DNA of 64,000 nucleotides from Muribaculaceae bacterium (lineage in GTDB: Bacteria; Bacillota; Clostridia; Lachnospirales; Lachnospiraceae), in contig JAMPCA010000003.1 in NCBI GenBank assembly GCA_023666425.1, positions 1 to 64,000 of the forward strand, read 5' to 3'. Position numbers and translations under genes: made by a program. Shown here one piece after another: positions 19,627 to 30,456 of this stretch. The notes under the pieces are model-generated. The model had not been told where the DNA came from and made no database searches. It worked only from the letters and a program-made list of their open reading frames with translations. The stretch's first letter is position 1, and every line of letters starts with the position of its first letter.

Positions 19627-21437
19627 CAATCCTCATCCAGCTTCAGCACACTCATAAATGCTTCCTGCGGCACCTCCACCGTACCAATCTGGCGCATCCG
19701 CTTTTTGCCTTCCTTCTGCTTTTCCAAAAGCTTCTTTTTCCGGGAGATATCGCCGCCGTAGCACTTCGCCAGCACGTCCTTTCTTAATGCTTTTACCGTC
19801 TCTCTGGCAATCACCTTTCCCCCCACGGCCGCCTGTATCGGAATCTCAAACAGATGCCTCGGGATTTCTTCCTTTAAGCGTTCACACATGCGCCTGCCCC
19901 GGTCGTAGGCGCTGTCTTTAAAGACGATAAAGGAGAGGGCGTCCACCAGCTCCTTATTGATCAGAATATCCAGCTTCACCAGCTCCGAACGCACATAGCC
20001 CTTCATCTCATAATCGAAGGATGCATAGCCCCGCGAGCGGGACTTTAGCGCGTCGAAAAAGTCGTAGATAATCTCGTTCAGGGGCAGGTCGTACTTGAGC
20101 ACCGCCCGCGTCTCCTCAATATAATCCATGCTGACGTACACGCCCCGCCGTTCCTGACAGAGCTTCATTATGGCGCCCACATACTCGCTGGTCACCATGA
20201 TCTCCGCAGATACCACCGGCTCCTCCATATAGTCGATCTCCGTCGGGTCGGGCAGATTCGAGGGGTTGGTCAGCTCCACGACCTCCCCGTCCACCCGATG
20301 CACCTTGTAGATTACAGAGGGAGCCGTCGTCACAAGATCCAGGTTGAATTCCCGCTCCAGCCTCTCCTGAATAATCTCCAGATGCAAAAGACCCAAAAAT
20401 CCGCACCGGAAGCCAAAGCCCAGCGCCAGAGAAGTCTCCGGTTCATAGTGGAGGGACGCGTCGTTGATCTGGAGCTTTTCTAAAGCGTCGCGAAGCTCCG
20501 GATACCTTGCGCTGTCCGCCGGATACATACCGCAATATACCATCGGATTGACCTTCTTATAGCCCGGCAGCGCCTGCGCGCAGGGCTTGTCCACGGAGGT
20601 CACGGTATCGCCGACCCTCGTGTCCCGCACGTTTTTGATGCTGGCCGTAATATAGCCGACCATACCCGCCGACAGCTCCTCGCAGGGAATGAACTGCCCC
20701 GCGCCAAAATACCCCACCTCTGTCACCAGATCCTCCGCCTGCGTGGCCATCATGCGAATCCGCGTCCCGGTTTTCACCGTGCCCTGCATCACCCGGCAGA
20801 ACACGATCACGCCCTTATAGGAGTCGTACAGTGCGTCAAAAATCAATGCCTGCAGGGGCGCGTCCGCATCCCCCTCCGGCGCCGGAATCTTTGTGACGAT
20901 CTGCTCTAAGACCTCGTCGATGTTCAGTCCCGTCTTGGCGGAGATCCTCGGTGCATCCTCCGCCTCGATGCCAATCACATCCTCAATCTCCTGAATGACC
21001 TCCTCCGGCCTTGCGCTGGGAAGGTCGATCTTGTTGATCACCGGCATCACATCCAGATCGTGGTCAAGCGCCAGATAGACATTCGCCAGCGTCTGGGCTT
21101 CCACCCCCTGCGCCGCATCCACCACGAGTATCGCCCCGTCGCAGGCGGCAAGACTCCTGGATACCTCGTAGTTAAAGTCCACATGTCCCGGGGTGTCGAT
21201 GAGATTAAAGATATACTCCTGCCCGTCCTTTGCGCTGTAGATGATGCGGACGGCCTGCGACTTGATGGTAATCCCCCGCTCCCGCTCTAAATCCATATTG
21301 TCCAGCACCTGCGCCTGCATCTCCCGGCTGGTCAGCGTTCCGGTCTTCTCGATGATCCGGTCCGCCAGCGTGGATTTGCCATGGTCAATATGGGCTATAA
21401 TACAAAAATTTCGAATTCTACTCTGGTCAATCGCCAT
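19626..21437 (-). CDS. lepA: Elongation factor 4 (LepA)
   Basis: Translational GTPase that back-translocates or remodels stalled ribosomes. The 603-residue protein has G1 [10 protein letters not shown], the switch motif [11 protein letters not shown]3 DTPGHVDF, G4 NKIDL, and the LepA-specific C-terminal domain ([48 protein letters not shown]). I use the ATG at 21437; the in-frame GTG two codons upstream overlaps the GAGGTG ribosome site. It follows add by 16 bases and is translationally coupled to hemW. Confidence 0.97.
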   Translation of the reverse strand: MAIDQSRIRNFCIIAHIDHGKSTLADRIIEKTGTLTSREMQAQVLDNMDLERERGITIKSQAVRIIYSAKDGQEYIFNLIDTPGHVDFNYEVSRSLAACDGAILVVDAAQGVEAQTLANVYLALDHDLDVMPVINKIDLPSARPEEVIQEIEDVIGIEAEDAPRISAKTGLNIDEVLEQIVTKIPAPEGDADAPLQALIFDALYDSYKGVIVFCRVMQGTVKTGTRIRMMATQAEDLVTEVGYFGAGQFIPCEELSAGMVGYITASIKNVRDTRVGDTVTSVDKPCAQALPGYKKVNPMVYCGMYPADSARYPELRDALEKLQINDASLHYEPETSLALGFGFRCGFLGLLHLEIIQERLEREFNLDLVTTAPSVIYKVHRVDGEVVELTNPSNLPDPTEIDYMEEPVVSAEIMVTSEYVGAIMKLCQERRGVYVSMDYIEETRAVLKYDLPLNEIIYDFFDALKSRSRGYASFDYEMKGYVRSELVKLDILINKELVDALSFIVFKDSAYDRGRRMCERLKEEIPRHLFEIPIQAAVGGKVIARETVKALRKDVLAKCYGGDISRKKKLLEKQKEGKKRMRQIGTVEVPQEAFMSVLKLDED

Positions 21438-21453
21438 TTTCACACCTCGTAAA

Positions 21454-22446
21454 CTAATACAAATATGTGAGCAGCCTCTGCTTCACCGCCTCCGGCGCAA
21501 AGCTCACCTCTACCGAGTCCCTGTAGATTTGCCCGCTCACGCGTTCATTCATCATGCCTGCCCCGGACAAAAGCAGATACTCATCCGTGCAGGTGGTTCC
21601 GCTGACCGTCCGGTTGTCCGTATTCACCGACACGGGCACCCCCGCCTCTAAAAATTCCGGGAGCGGATAGTCCGAAAGCTCCTTAAGCGCCTTCGTCTGT
21701 AAATTGCTGGTGGGACACAGCTCCACGCCGATACGCCTGCCAGCACACAGCCGGATAAGCTCTTTATCACCCTTCATGGCAATGCCGTGGCCGATACGCT
21801 TCGCTCCCAGCGCAATGGCCGCCTTTATATTCTCTCTGCTGCCGCACTCGCCGGAGTGGATGGTATAAGGCAGGCCATATTCCTTCGCCTTCATAAAAAA
21901 ATCGGCGTAATCCGCCGTCGGATACGCTTTCTCATCTCCCGCCAGATCGCAGGCCACCACGCCGCAGCCAAAAAACTCTCTCGCATTTTTCAGCATGGAA
22001 AGATTCTCCTCCATGTCGAGACCGCGCATCCCGCAGACAAGGATTCCCGTGGAGATCCCGGCCTTTTCCTCCGCCTCTGCAAGTCCCTCCTGCACAGCTT
22101 CGAGTACCTGCCCCACAGAGAGTCCCCGTGCCAAAGAAAAGGAGGGCGCAAAACGCACCTCCAGATATTTCACATTTTCCGCCGCCGCCGAAAGCGCAAG
22201 ATCCAGCGCCGCCGCATGTAAGCCCTCCTTCGTCTGCAGACAGCGGATCGGCAGATCAAAGCGTTCCAGATACATGGCAAGGCTCTCACAGTCCTTCGGC
22301 GCATGCAGCAGCTCCTCCAGCTCCTCCTTTTCGTACTCCTCCCCCAGCCTGCGCAAAAGCTCCCCCGTCACCTCCGGGCTCATGGAACCGTCCAGATGAC
22401 AGTGAAGCTCGATTTTGGGCATATTGTAAGCTACGAAATGATTCAT
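21454..22446 (-). CDS. add: Adenosine deaminase
   Basis: Deaminates (deoxy)adenosine to (deoxy)inosine. The 330-residue TIM-barrel metalloenzyme shows the zinc ligands in [10 protein letters not shown] near the N-terminus, the HSGECG segment, the GHGIAM histidine and [13 protein letters not shown], with the metal-binding aspartate followed by Asn as in many Gram-positive members. The ATG overlaps the deoB stop by one base (TGATG), so it is translationally coupled in the nucleoside-salvage run. Confidence 0.93.
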   Translation of the reverse strand: MNHFVAYNMPKIELHCHLDGSMSPEVTGELLRRLGEEYEKEELEELLHAPKDCESLAMYLERFDLPIRCLQTKEGLHAAALDLALSAAAENVKYLEVRFAPSFSLARGLSVGQVLEAVQEGLAEAEEKAGISTGILVCGMRGLDMEENLSMLKNAREFFGCGVVACDLAGDEKAYPTADYADFFMKAKEYGLPYTIHSGECGSRENIKAAIALGAKRIGHGIAMKGDKELIRLCAGRRIGVELCPTSNLQTKALKELSDYPLPEFLEAGVPVSVNTDNRTVSGTTCTDEYLLLSGAGMMNERVSGQIYRDSVEVSFAPEAVKQRLLTYLY

Positions 22447-23639
22447 CAGACTAACCTCCCAAGTATGGACTCCCCGATGGCGCCCTCCGGCATGGCAGTG
22501 CCAAAATTCTCTGCCACCGTCGCACCGATCACCGCGAAGGTGTCCGACACCGGAAGCTCTCCCTGCCCCTGAAAGCCGGGCGAATACGCGAGAAAAGGCA
22601 CCTGCTCCCTCGTGTGATCCGTCCCCCGGTAAGTGGGGTCATTGCCGTGATCCGCCGTGAGAATCAAAAGATCCTCCCCGGTAAGTCTGGGCAGAAGCTC
22701 TCCCAGCTTCTCATCGAAGCGCTCAATTTCTGCCGCATAGCCCGCCGGATCCCTGCGGTGCCCCCACAGCGCGTCAAAATCCACCAGATTTGTAAAGCAC
22801 AGCCCTGTAAAATCCTTGTCTGTAAGGGCGATGGTCTGCTCCATGCCATGGACGCTGCTGTCAGAATGCAGGCTCTCTGTAATCCCCCGCCCCACAAAAA
22901 TATCGTTGATCTTACCCACGGAAATCACTGCCAGCCCTGCATCCTTTAAGGCATCCAGCACCGTAAGCCCCGTCGGCTCCAACGCATAGTCCCGCCGGTT
23001 GCTGGTGCGTTTAAATTCGCCGCGCCTTTTTCCCACATAGGGGCGCGCGATCACCCGGCCTACCCGCCATTCCCCGCGCAGGGTCAGCTCTCTGGCAGCC
23101 TCACAGTACTGATAGAGTGTATCCAGTCCCATCGTCTCCTCATTTCCGCAGATCTGCAGCACAGAATCCGCAGAAGTGTAGACAATGAGCTTTCCCTCAT
23201 AGATTTCCTGCTCACCGAGCTCCTCTAAGATCACCGTGCCGCTGGCGGCTTTATTTCCGATAATCTCCCGCCCGGTAAGTCTGGAAAGTTCTGCGACCAG
23301 CTCCCTGGGAAAACCCGTATCCGTAAAGGTGATAAAGGGCTTTGTCGTGTGAATCCCCATCATCTCCCAGTGTCCGGTCATCGTATCCTTGCCATTACTC
23401 CTCTCATGCATCGCCATGTAGTAAGCGGACGGCTTTCTGACCGGAGGCACAGACTCCATGGGTTTTAAGTTTGCAAGTCCCAGCCTCTGCAGATTCGGTA
23501 TATGAAGCCCTCCGGCATACTCCGCAATATGTCCCAGCGTGTCCGCCCCTTCGTCCCCGAAATCTTCGGCGTCCGGCATCGCACCGATTCCCAGTGAATC
23601 CAGCACAATGACAAACACCCGTCGAAATTGTCTTCCCAT
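22446..23639 (-). CDS. deoB: Phosphopentomutase
   Basis: Interconverts (deoxy)ribose-1-phosphate and -5-phosphate, linking nucleoside phosphorolysis to the pentose phosphate pathway. The 397-residue alkaline-phosphatase-superfamily protein starts [31 protein letters not shown], carries the conserved [13 protein letters not shown] with the phosphorylated threonine, and ends with metal ligands in [21 protein letters not shown]. Nine bases after cdd, coupled to add. Confidence 0.97.
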   Translation of the reverse strand: MGRQFRRVFVIVLDSLGIGAMPDAEDFGDEGADTLGHIAEYAGGLHIPNLQRLGLANLKPMESVPPVRKPSAYYMAMHERSNGKDTMTGHWEMMGIHTTKPFITFTDTGFPRELVAELSRLTGREIIGNKAASGTVILEELGEQEIYEGKLIVYTSADSVLQICGNEETMGLDTLYQYCEAARELTLRGEWRVGRVIARPYVGKRRGEFKRTSNRRDYALEPTGLTVLDALKDAGLAVISVGKINDIFVGRGITESLHSDSSVHGMEQTIALTDKDFTGLCFTNLVDFDALWGHRRDPAGYAAEIERFDEKLGELLPRLTGEDLLILTADHGNDPTYRGTDHTREQVPFLAYSPGFQGQGELPVSDTFAVIGATVAENFGTAMPEGAIGESILGRLV

Positions 23640-23648
23640 AGAACGTCC

Positions 23649-24074
23649 TCATTTCCCATCAAATATTTCCCGCAGATTGCCGGGGCCGAAGCCCTCCGGC
23701 ACAAGCTCGCCAAGCCGCAGCGCCTGCAAGGCATTCCCCGATCTGAAAATTACGAAAAAGGATGCGGGATCGCAGAATTCCATCATTACCTGACGGCAGA
23801 CGCCGCAGGGCGCGCAGCTCTCCGGCTCCCTGCCCTGCCAGCCTCCGGCGACCGCGATCGCCGAAAAGCGCCTCTCCCCCTCGCTCACTGCCTTGAAAAA
23901 GGCCGTGCGCTCGGCGCAGCTCGTGGGGGTGTAGGCCGCATTCTCGATATTACAGCCCTGATAGACCTTCCCCTCCGCCGTCAGAAGAGCCGCTCCCACC
24001 GTCCAGTGGGAATAGGGGGTATAGGCATGTTTTCTGGCCTCCTGCGCCAGCTGAAACAGTTCCTGATCCTCCAT
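23649..24074 (-). CDS. cdd: Cytidine deaminase
   Basis: Zinc enzyme converting (deoxy)cytidine to (deoxy)uridine. The 141-residue protein has the catalytic motif CAERTAFFKA (zinc Cys and proton-shuttling Glu) and the second pair PCGVCRQV, with GCNIENAAYTPTSC before it, all typical of the short homotetrameric form. Its ribosome site lies in the end of the chemoreceptor gene, and the two are three bases apart, so they are almost certainly co-translated. Confidence 0.97.
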   Translation of the reverse strand: MEDQELFQLAQEARKHAYTPYSHWTVGAALLTAEGKVYQGCNIENAAYTPTSCAERTAFFKAVSEGERRFSAIAVAGGWQGREPESCAPCGVCRQVMMEFCDPASFFVIFRSGNALQALRLGELVPEGFGPGNLREIFDGK

Positions 24075-24077
24075 CTC

Positions 24078-25550
24078 CTATCTCTCCACCAGTTTCTTTA
24101 ACGTCTCTGAAATAGTAAAGATCTCATCTAAAATCTGGTTCAGCTCGATCATGGCGCGCATACTCTCCTCGCTGATCGACGTGCCGTTCTCCGAGGACGC
24201 TGCGACCTCCTCGCTGGTAGCCGAAAGGTTCGTAATGCTGTCATTGATCTGATTGTTCGCCTCCACAATCTCCGTAATCTCATTGGAGAGCGTCTCGATG
24301 GTATCAAACAGTACCTCCGTCTTTTCAATGACCGTGTCAAACTTCTCCTTCGTGTCGTCGATCATCTGTCCCTGCTCCTCCACAAAGCGGGCAGACTTTT
24401 CCATATTGCCCGAAGCCTCGGTCACGCTCTCGGTCAGCTTCTCAATAATCTTCTTGATCTGCTCCGTGGACGCCTTTGTCTCGTCGGAGAGATTGCGGAT
24501 CTCATCCGCCACCACCGCAAAGCCTTTGCCGGCCTCCCCGGCTCTCGCCGCCTCAATCGAGGCATTTAAGGACAGAAGGTTGGTCTGCTGGGAGATGCCA
24601 AGAATCGTGGCGGTGATGGACTCCACCTCCTTGATGCTGTTGTCCAGCTCCACGGTATTCTCCTTCGTCTTGCGGGTGATCTCCGAGGTCTGGATTGCCT
24701 TCTCCCGCAGGGCGAGAATCAGCTCCACACCCTCCTGCACAGAATTCTGCGACTCCCTTGCATTGTCCCTCATCGCCAGCGTCTGCTTGTCCGCATTCTC
24801 AATGTTGGACTGGATATCGCTGGTCCGCATGGTCTGCGTCTCAATCGCCTCGGCGGTGAACTTGACGCTCTCTGCAATCTCCGCGATGGAAGCGTTGGTC
24901 GTCTCCATGCTCTGTGTCAGGGACTCGGCCTTTTCCTTTGCAAAATCCAGATTGTGCACCAGCTTCTCCGAATTTCCGATGATTTCTTTGGAAAGCAGCT
25001 CCGCCGTGTCCATCTGCCTTAATATCTCGTCTGTATTCTCCTTCGCCTGCCGCTCTAAAATTCCCTCCACGATAAAGACGATCACGCAGAATATCGCCAC
25101 ATAAAACATCTGCATAAAACTCTGGGTCGCCGTATCCTTGTAAGTGTTAAAGTTTTTGACGCCCGCGATTATATTGATCACGATACAAAATGTCATCACA
25201 ATCGCGGCAAAGCGGCGGTTCAGATACAGCACCGCAACAATCATAATCGGATATACCAGCGCGTACATGTATACATTCCGCTGTGTCAGCACCGTGACCC
25301 CGTAGGTCAGAAACATGCAGATAAAGCTCATAAGTACATACTGGGGCTTACTCCGGAGCAGAAAATGGCAGACCAGATAAACCACAAAGATCATCACACA
25401 GACGATCACCCTCGGAACCACGACTCCCATATTCGCTGTCTTGTCAAGTAAGCCCAGCAATGCCATGACTGTAGAATACAGCATAATAATCAATGCCACA
25501 ATAAACGTAATCTTATTTCTTTCCTGTCTGTGTCTCTCATTCAGATTCAT
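24078..25550 (-). CDS. Methyl-accepting chemotaxis protein with multi-pass membrane sensor
   Basis: Chemoreceptor of 490 residues. The N-terminal ~185 residues contain about six hydrophobic segments with almost no extracellular loop, so the sensor is the membrane domain itself. The rest is a long coiled-coil signalling domain with the MCP hairpin [41 protein letters not shown]. No HAMP domain is obvious. Its gene lies between udp and cdd with very short gaps (31 and 3 bases), which suggests its ligand or physiology is tied to nucleosides. A GGAGGAG ribosome site precedes the ATG. Confidence 0.93.
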   Translation of the reverse strand: MNLNERHRQERNKITFIVALIIMLYSTVMALLGLLDKTANMGVVVPRVIVCVMIFVVYLVCHFLLRSKPQYVLMSFICMFLTYGVTVLTQRNVYMYALVYPIMIVAVLYLNRRFAAIVMTFCIVINIIAGVKNFNTYKDTATQSFMQMFYVAIFCVIVFIVEGILERQAKENTDEILRQMDTAELLSKEIIGNSEKLVHNLDFAKEKAESLTQSMETTNASIAEIAESVKFTAEAIETQTMRTSDIQSNIENADKQTLAMRDNARESQNSVQEGVELILALREKAIQTSEITRKTKENTVELDNSIKEVESITATILGISQQTNLLSLNASIEAARAGEAGKGFAVVADEIRNLSDETKASTEQIKKIIEKLTESVTEASGNMEKSARFVEEQGQMIDDTKEKFDTVIEKTEVLFDTIETLSNEITEIVEANNQINDSITNLSATSEEVAASSENGTSISEESMRAMIELNQILDEIFTISETLKKLVER

Positions 25551-25581
25551 TTTTCTCCTCCTAACTGCATCCCCTTATGCA

Positions 25582-26355
25582 TCACCCGTTCTTTTGAATC
25601 AAAATCCGAAGCGCCTCCAGCGCGCACAGAACCGCCGGCTCCGTGTCGTGCACCTGCGCGTTGGGCAGGCCTTTCTTCTCCCTCTCCTGATTTGCAATTA
25701 CCAGATAGCAGGCGCCTACCCGCACCTGCAGAAAGCTTCCGGCAATAAACAGCGCCGCCGTCTCCATTTCCGAGGCCAGACAGCCCATCCGAAGCCATGC
25801 CTCCCACTTGTCCGTAAGCTCATAGCCCACCGGCATGATCTGCGGCTCATGCTGGCCGAAAAAGGAATCCTTGCTCTGCACGACCCCGACATGGTAACGG
25901 ACGCCCTGCTGCCTGGCCGCACACGTCAGCGCGTGCATCACCTCCGGGTCTGAAACTGCCGGGTACTCGATGGGCGCAAACTCACGGCTTGTCCCCTCCA
26001 TGCGTACCGCACCGTTTGCAATGACCAGATCTCCCCCCTGCACATCTGTCTGCATCCCTCCGCAGGTGCCAATGCGGATAAAGGTGCCTGCACCGCATTT
26101 CGCCAGCTCATTGATGGCGATCGCGGCGGACGGCCCTCCAATCCCGGTGGAGGTAACGCTCACCTTTACCCCGGAAAACATCCCGGTATAGGTGATAAAC
26201 TCCCGGCTGTCCGCAACGAGGGACGGATTCTCGAAATGCTCCGCGATTTTTGCGCAGCGCTTCGGATCTCCCGGCAAAAGCACATACTCCCCCACGTCAC
26301 CCGGACCGACCCCGGTATGATACTGCCTGCCGGAGCCCTCCGCATAATCAACCAT
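25582..26355 (-). CDS. udp: Nucleoside phosphorylase, uridine phosphorylase-like
   Basis: Phosphorolytic cleavage of nucleosides to base and ribose-1-phosphate. The 257-residue NP-1 fold protein shows [40 protein letters not shown] and [15 protein letters not shown], the last placing the ribose-binding MET/E. The Udp-type C-terminus favours uridine, but related enzymes act on purine nucleosides. The ATG at 26355 fits the GGGGGAG ribosome site better than the GTG two codons earlier. First gene of the udp-mcp-cdd-deoB-add run. I found no convincing sigma-A promoter in the 108 bases upstream. Confidence 0.87.
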   Translation of the reverse strand: MVDYAEGSGRQYHTGVGPGDVGEYVLLPGDPKRCAKIAEHFENPSLVADSREFITYTGMFSGVKVSVTSTGIGGPSAAIAINELAKCGAGTFIRIGTCGGMQTDVQGGDLVIANGAVRMEGTSREFAPIEYPAVSDPEVMHALTCAARQQGVRYHVGVVQSKDSFFGQHEPQIMPVGYELTDKWEAWLRMGCLASEMETAALFIAGSFLQVRVGACYLVIANQEREKKGLPNAQVHDTEPAVLCALEALRILIQKNG

Positions 26356-26463
26356 ATACACTCCCCCATTCTGAATACTTTCTTATATATAAGGATATCA
26401 CATTCTTCCCTTTTTGTCTGCTTTTTTTACCAACTTTTTTCGTAAGTATTCGTATTTTTCAGC

Positions 26464-27741
26464 TTAGTCCTCTGTATATTCCCCGGAAAGCACCTTGTCA
26501 AGAACATCTGCCAGCGGATCCATGGCGTTCATCGCCTCCTCCACTGTGTTTGTCTGCGCCCCGACCTCCACCAAAAGCGACTTCGGCACAAAATGCATAT
26601 TGTAGCGGTAGCCCTTCAGATAAATGCAGCGGGAATAATCCGGATAATACTCGGCCGCCGCAAGCTGCATCTGCAGGGAAAAGGCCAGGTTATCTTTTAT
26701 ATAAGGGTTTTTCAGGTATGCGATGTCCCCCACCGCCGTGGTGTGGCTTAAGCCGTTAAAAAACATAATCTGAGCCGTCTTTTTCCCATTCTGCTCCGTC
26801 ACGAGATGCACCTTCTCGCCGACCCCGTCGCGGTGCAGGTCAATGACGACTTCGATGCCCGGATTGTCCTCCAAAATCTGTTCTATGTAAGGAGCCGCGG
26901 CAGAGTATGCCCGGTCCCTTTTGGGAAGATCGTAGGTTCCCTTGTCATGGAGTACGCGGTAGCCCTTTGCGGTGAGAAGCTCCGTCAGTCTGTCCCCAAG
27001 CCCCACCACCGTCGTGGAGGAATCCCCCGCCACGGAATCCTTATAGCCTTCCTGCGAATGGGTGTGATAGATGAGAATCTGCGGTCCTTCGGCCTCTTCG
27101 TCCAGCGTGAGGTCGTAGGCGAGCAGCTTTTTGGCATTCAGCAGGCGGCTTCCGATGGTAGTCGTTTTGTCCACCTGATAAAAATTCTGCAGAAGATAGT
27201 CGAAATCCTCCAGCTTTTTGCGGTTGACTGTTACCTTTTTCCCGTCTGCGGAGGCGGTCTGCACCTCCTGCACCTCCTCAGATTCTGTCTCCTGCGCCTC
27301 CCCTTCCTCTGTTTCCGCGCGCGCCTCTGCGGCGGATATTTCTGTCCCACTGCTTTCGGCATCGGTATCCGCGCTCTGGTTTTCCGCGATCATTCTCTGT
27401 ACACTGGCATTTTCCTGCGCTGCCAGATTCTCATAGTCCATAAGCTCCTCCGCCCGGGACTCGTACCAGAGCATCTCTTCGTTTGCCGCCAGCGCCGGAT
27501 ACATGGCGGCCGTCATATCCCGGTAGATACCGTTTTCTCCCTCCTGCCGGGTGCTGACGAGCCCCGGCACATAGATATTCAGCACGCCGTTATAGACCTG
27601 AATGGACAAATTTTTCCCGATGCCGCTCCACAGGACTCCGCCCCAGTGATACAGACATGCACACGCCGCCGTCAGCTGGAGGATTACAAAGAAAAGAAGC
27701 AGCCCCCTGCTTCTTCCCGCTCTTTTACTCCGCACAAACAT
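26464..27741 (-). CDS. spoIIP: Stage II sporulation protein P
   Basis: Membrane-anchored peptidoglycan amidase and endopeptidase needed, with SpoIID and SpoIIM, for septal wall thinning and engulfment. About 425 residues: an N-terminal signal anchor (LLLFFVILQLTAACACLYHWG), a Glu/Ser-rich low-complexity spacer (residues ~130-185), and the catalytic domain with ILIYHTHSQEGYKDS, VVIDLHRDGVG and SLLVEVGAQTNTVEEAMNA, which carry the zinc-binding His and Glu residues. The ATG at 27741 sits behind GAGGTGGTG. Follows gpr by 15 bases, the conserved gpr-spoIIP pair. Confidence 0.95.
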   Translation of the reverse strand: MFVRSKRAGRSRGLLLFFVILQLTAACACLYHWGGVLWSGIGKNLSIQVYNGVLNIYVPGLVSTRQEGENGIYRDMTAAMYPALAANEEMLWYESRAEELMDYENLAAQENASVQRMIAENQSADTDAESSGTEISAAEARAETEEGEAQETESEEVQEVQTASADGKKVTVNRKKLEDFDYLLQNFYQVDKTTTIGSRLLNAKKLLAYDLTLDEEAEGPQILIYHTHSQEGYKDSVAGDSSTTVVGLGDRLTELLTAKGYRVLHDKGTYDLPKRDRAYSAAAPYIEQILEDNPGIEVVIDLHRDGVGEKVHLVTEQNGKKTAQIMFFNGLSHTTAVGDIAYLKNPYIKDNLAFSLQMQLAAAEYYPDYSRCIYLKGYRYNMHFVPKSLLVEVGAQTNTVEEAMNAMDPLADVLDKVLSGEYTED

Positions 27742-27756
27742 CACCACCTCAAGGCA

Positions 27757-28743
27757 TTATATGCCTGAGCTTTCCCCCTTATTCCCCAGCAGAGCCACGT
27801 TGAGCCCCTCTGAGATCAGAAAGCTGAGCTGTTTGATCGAATCATCTATATTTTTGGGTGTGACAAAAAGTCCGTTCAACTGGGGGGACAAAAGCTCCCT
27901 CGCCAGCTCCTGCCTCTCCCTTTCGTCCAACTCCTGCAGATCTGACAGAGACATGGCGTGAATCAGGGCGGTCATGGCGTCAGCCACAATGGTTGCCGCA
28001 TCCACGACCGTGGGGACTCCGAGGGAGATCACAGGCACCCCGATGCTCTCCTGATTGATGGCATTGCGGTGGTTGCCGATGCCGCTGCCCGGCGTAATTC
28101 CTGTGTCCGTGAGCTGAATTGTCCGCCCGAGTCTTTTGACATTGCGGGCGGCCAGTGCGTCCACGGTGATGACAAAATCCGGGTTCGTCTCCTTCACCAC
28201 GCCCCGCAGAATCTCCACACACTCCATGCCGGTCTGTGCCATGACCCCGGGCACAATGCCGCTGATTTTGCTGACGTCCTCGTCGGAAAAAGCGTAGCGT
28301 CCGAACTCGTTCATAATATGCCTTGTGATAAACAGATTATCCACCACCCGCGGCCCCAGCGCATCCGGCGTTACATCGCGGTTTCCCAGCCCCACTACAA
28401 GCACGGAAACCTCCAGACCGTGCGTGAGCTTCTCCAGGTTCTCCTCGACCAGCGCATCGGGTAACATCTGGCGGATGGTTCTGGCCAGTTCCAGCGAGAT
28501 ATCCCTGTGCCCGCCCTCGTCCTCCTCCGCCATCTGCGGAGCCTCGATCGTAACGTATCTGCCTCTCGGCCGCCCCATGGCGTGGGCAGCATTCTCGGTC
28601 TGGATGATAACGGTGCTCACTACCACCCCGTTTTCCCTCTCCTCCTCGTGAAAATCAACGCCTCTGACCTCTCCACGGTTTTTCAGCCGCTCCTGCGATT
28701 CCAGCGCCAGATCTGTCCGTATCGGATATGTCTCTTCCAGCAA
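27757..28743 (-). CDS. gpr: Germination protease GPR
   Basis: Aspartic-like protease that degrades small acid-soluble spore proteins during germination; made as a zymogen in the forespore. The 328-residue protein begins with a propeptide-like segment (YPIRTDLALESQERL), then VLVVGLGNRDVTPDALGPRVV, DFVITVDALAAR and LTDTGITPGSGIGNHRNAI, all family signatures. The start is TTG at 28743-28741, eight bases after a run of seven purines rich in G (AGGGGGG). Expression is expected from a forespore sigma factor (known biology); I could not assign its promoter by eye. Confidence 0.95.
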   Translation of the reverse strand: MLEETYPIRTDLALESQERLKNRGEVRGVDFHEEERENGVVVSTVIIQTENAAHAMGRPRGRYVTIEAPQMAEEDEGGHRDISLELARTIRQMLPDALVEENLEKLTHGLEVSVLVVGLGNRDVTPDALGPRVVDNLFITRHIMNEFGRYAFSDEDVSKISGIVPGVMAQTGMECVEILRGVVKETNPDFVITVDALAARNVKRLGRTIQLTDTGITPGSGIGNHRNAINQESIGVPVISLGVPTVVDAATIVADAMTALIHAMSLSDLQELDERERQELARELLSPQLNGLFVTPKNIDDSIKQLSFLISEGLNVALLGNKGESSGI

Positions 28744-28837
28744 AATTCTGTCCCCCCTACTGCGTATCTCTCATATTTATAATAAGCCGTAAATGTTCTC
28801 TTGCTAACAATTTCCCCAAAATTTTTTAAATTATGTA

Positions 28838-28866
28838 TTGACAGCAGGCTTTGATTGGCCTATTAT
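28838..28866 (+). promoter_or_regulatory. Sigma-A promoter of rpsT
   Basis: TTGACA (28838-28843), 17 bases, TATTAT (28861-28866). Near-consensus. The start codon lies about 80 bases further on, leaving a leader of roughly 75 bases. The rest of the 200-base gpr-rpsT gap is AT-rich with no other gene visible. Confidence 0.85.
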
Positions 28867-28947
28867 ATTCTAGTATGTTTGCGATGAAGCGTCCGTGTCT
28901 GTTTCACCGCAGAAGATAAAGAATCCATGAACAGGGAGGTGGACAGA

Positions 28948-29211
28948 TTGGCAAATATCAAATCCGCAAAGAAAAGGATTTTAGTGACAGAGAGGAAGAC
29001 TGCGAGAAATAAGTCGATTCGTTCTGAGGTCAGGACTTCTATCAAGAAGGTCGAGGCTGCTGTAGCTTCCGGCGACAAGGCCGCTGCAGACGCAGAGCTC
29101 CGGAATGCGACTTCTGTGATCGAGGCTGCCTGCTCAAAGGGCGTTTACCACAAGAACAACGCTGCAAGAAAGGTTTCCCGCTTAGCGAAGCTCGTGAACA
29201 GCGTTGCTTAA
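28948..29211 (+). CDS. rpsT: 30S ribosomal protein S20
   Basis: Primary 16S-rRNA-binding ribosomal protein. From the TTG at 28948 it reads (M)ANIKSAKKRILVTERKTARNKSIRSEVRT, the standard S20 start, and it totals 87 residues. The TTG is favoured over the upstream ATG at 28927 because GGGAGGTG lies directly before it and because S20 normally begins MANIKSA. A rare start codon is a known control feature of rpsT in other bacteria. It is divergent from gpr and convergent with holA. Confidence 0.96.
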   Translation: MANIKSAKKRILVTERKTARNKSIRSEVRTSIKKVEAAVASGDKAAADAELRNATSVIEAACSKGVYHKNNAARKVSRLAKLVNSVA

Positions 29212-29233
29212 TCCTTTATCATAATTATAATCA

Positions 29234-29265
29234 ACCGCCTGGCGCCGTCATGCCAGGCGGTTTTT
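29234..29265 (+). terminator. Terminator after rpsT
   Basis: Ten-base perfect stem ACCGCCTGGC/GCCAGGCGGT, eight-base loop, then five T. It touches the stop codon of the convergent holA gene. Confidence 0.93.
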
Positions 29266-30260
29266 CATGTCTGCGTCCCGGATTTTCCGGAAACACTCAT
29301 AAGGAAAAGCTCTACCGCGAGCTGATCCTGCATATGTCCCGTCTTGACGGATTCCTCGTAGGAAACTCCGTCGCGCACTGCACTCTTTAACTGCTCCACC
29401 GAAAAAGCCCTGCACTGGGACTGGTATTTGCGCACCGCCCACTCCGGGCAACCCGCCTTCGCCGCGATATCCCGGTTCGAAAAACCCTGATTCATCATCG
29501 CCTTCACCACGAGAAGCCGCTGGAGCTGGTGGCTGATCAGGTACAGAATGCGCATGGCGGGCTCCTTTAGGGACAGCAGGTCATAATAGAGATCCAGCGC
29601 CTTTTTCTGCTGATGCGCCGCCACCGCATCCACCATCTCAAAAATCTTATTCTCTGTCTGCTCGGTGGTGACAGCCATCACATCGGAGGCCTCGATCGCC
29701 TCTTTCTCAAGCGTATAGCAGAGAAGTTTCTCCAGCTCCCGGTCAATATTCTCCATGTCCGGCCCGGTCTTTTCGATAAAAAGGGCGTAAGCCTCCCGTG
29801 TGATGTTCTTGCCGTTTTTCCGGATGCGCCCCTCAATCCAGCGGGCTAAGATTTCATCGGTCTGCCGGGAAAACTCTACGACTCTCCCCAGCTTTTTGAC
29901 CTCCTTATACATCTTTGTCCTGCTGTCCGCCTCCTGCTCCACAAAGAGAAAAAAAGTGCTCTCCGGCACGGATGCCATGTAATCCGCAAGTTCCTCTGCC
30001 CCCCGCTTAAAAAGACCGCTGTCCTCAAGCAGAATGACTCTCCTCTCTGCAAAAAACGGCAGCGTCTCCGCCAGATCAATAATCTCCTTCTGGTTGATAT
30101 CGCTCCCTTCAAACCGGGAAAAATTCATCGTATCTCCCTCCGCAACAAGCGCGTGCACCAGCTTGTCCCGGTACTGCCGGATTAAATAAGTCTCTTCGCC
30201 AAAGAGAAGGTACATTCTTTTCAATTGTCCCGCTTTTATATCATTGTCAATGCTTTTCAT
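29265..30260 (-). CDS. holA: DNA polymerase III subunit delta
   Basis: Clamp-loader subunit that opens the beta sliding clamp. About 331 residues: the N-terminal AAA-like fold (KRMYLLFGEETYLIRQYRDKL; ETLPFFAERRVILLEDSGLFKRG), a middle lid domain and a helical collar (LLSLKEPAMRILYLISHQLQRLLVVKAM). It lacks a functional Walker A, as the family does. I favour the ATG at 30260 because homologues begin close to a KSIDNDIKAG-like segment, but the GGGAGG upstream is about 14 bases away, so a slightly different start is possible. Adjacent to rpsT as in many Firmicutes. Confidence 0.92.
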   Translation of the reverse strand: MKSIDNDIKAGQLKRMYLLFGEETYLIRQYRDKLVHALVAEGDTMNFSRFEGSDINQKEIIDLAETLPFFAERRVILLEDSGLFKRGAEELADYMASVPESTFFLFVEQEADSRTKMYKEVKKLGRVVEFSRQTDEILARWIEGRIRKNGKNITREAYALFIEKTGPDMENIDRELEKLLCYTLEKEAIEASDVMAVTTEQTENKIFEMVDAVAAHQQKKALDLYYDLLSLKEPAMRILYLISHQLQRLLVVKAMMNQGFSNRDIAAKAGCPEWAVRKYQSQCRAFSVEQLKSAVRDGVSYEESVKTGHMQDQLAVELFLMSVSGKSGTQT

Positions 30261-30377
30261 GCCAGTATGTTTATCCTCCCGAAATAAGAAGTCCATCTTA
30301 TAAATTCTTAAATTATCAGAAATTATTGTCACATTTTTGCCAAAATACTATAAGTTTTGCCACACCCTCTATTTTTG

Positions 30378-30407
30378 TTGCAATTTTTCCGAATAATCTA
30401 ATATAAT
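30378..30407 (+). promoter_or_regulatory. Probable promoter of the HTH/S24-like regulator
   Basis: TTGCAA (30378-30383), 18 bases, TATAAT (30402-30407), about 50 bases before the start codon. The region is an AT-rich tract. Confidence 0.6.
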
Positions 30408-30456
30408 ATAATAAAGAAAAAGCTCCACCCCGAAACAGAAAGAAAAGAGTACTTTA

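Noticed and set aside
26356-26463. TATATA-rich stretch upstream of udp as a promoter
   Set aside because: No acceptable -35 at 16-18 bases; could be chance in an AT-rich gap.
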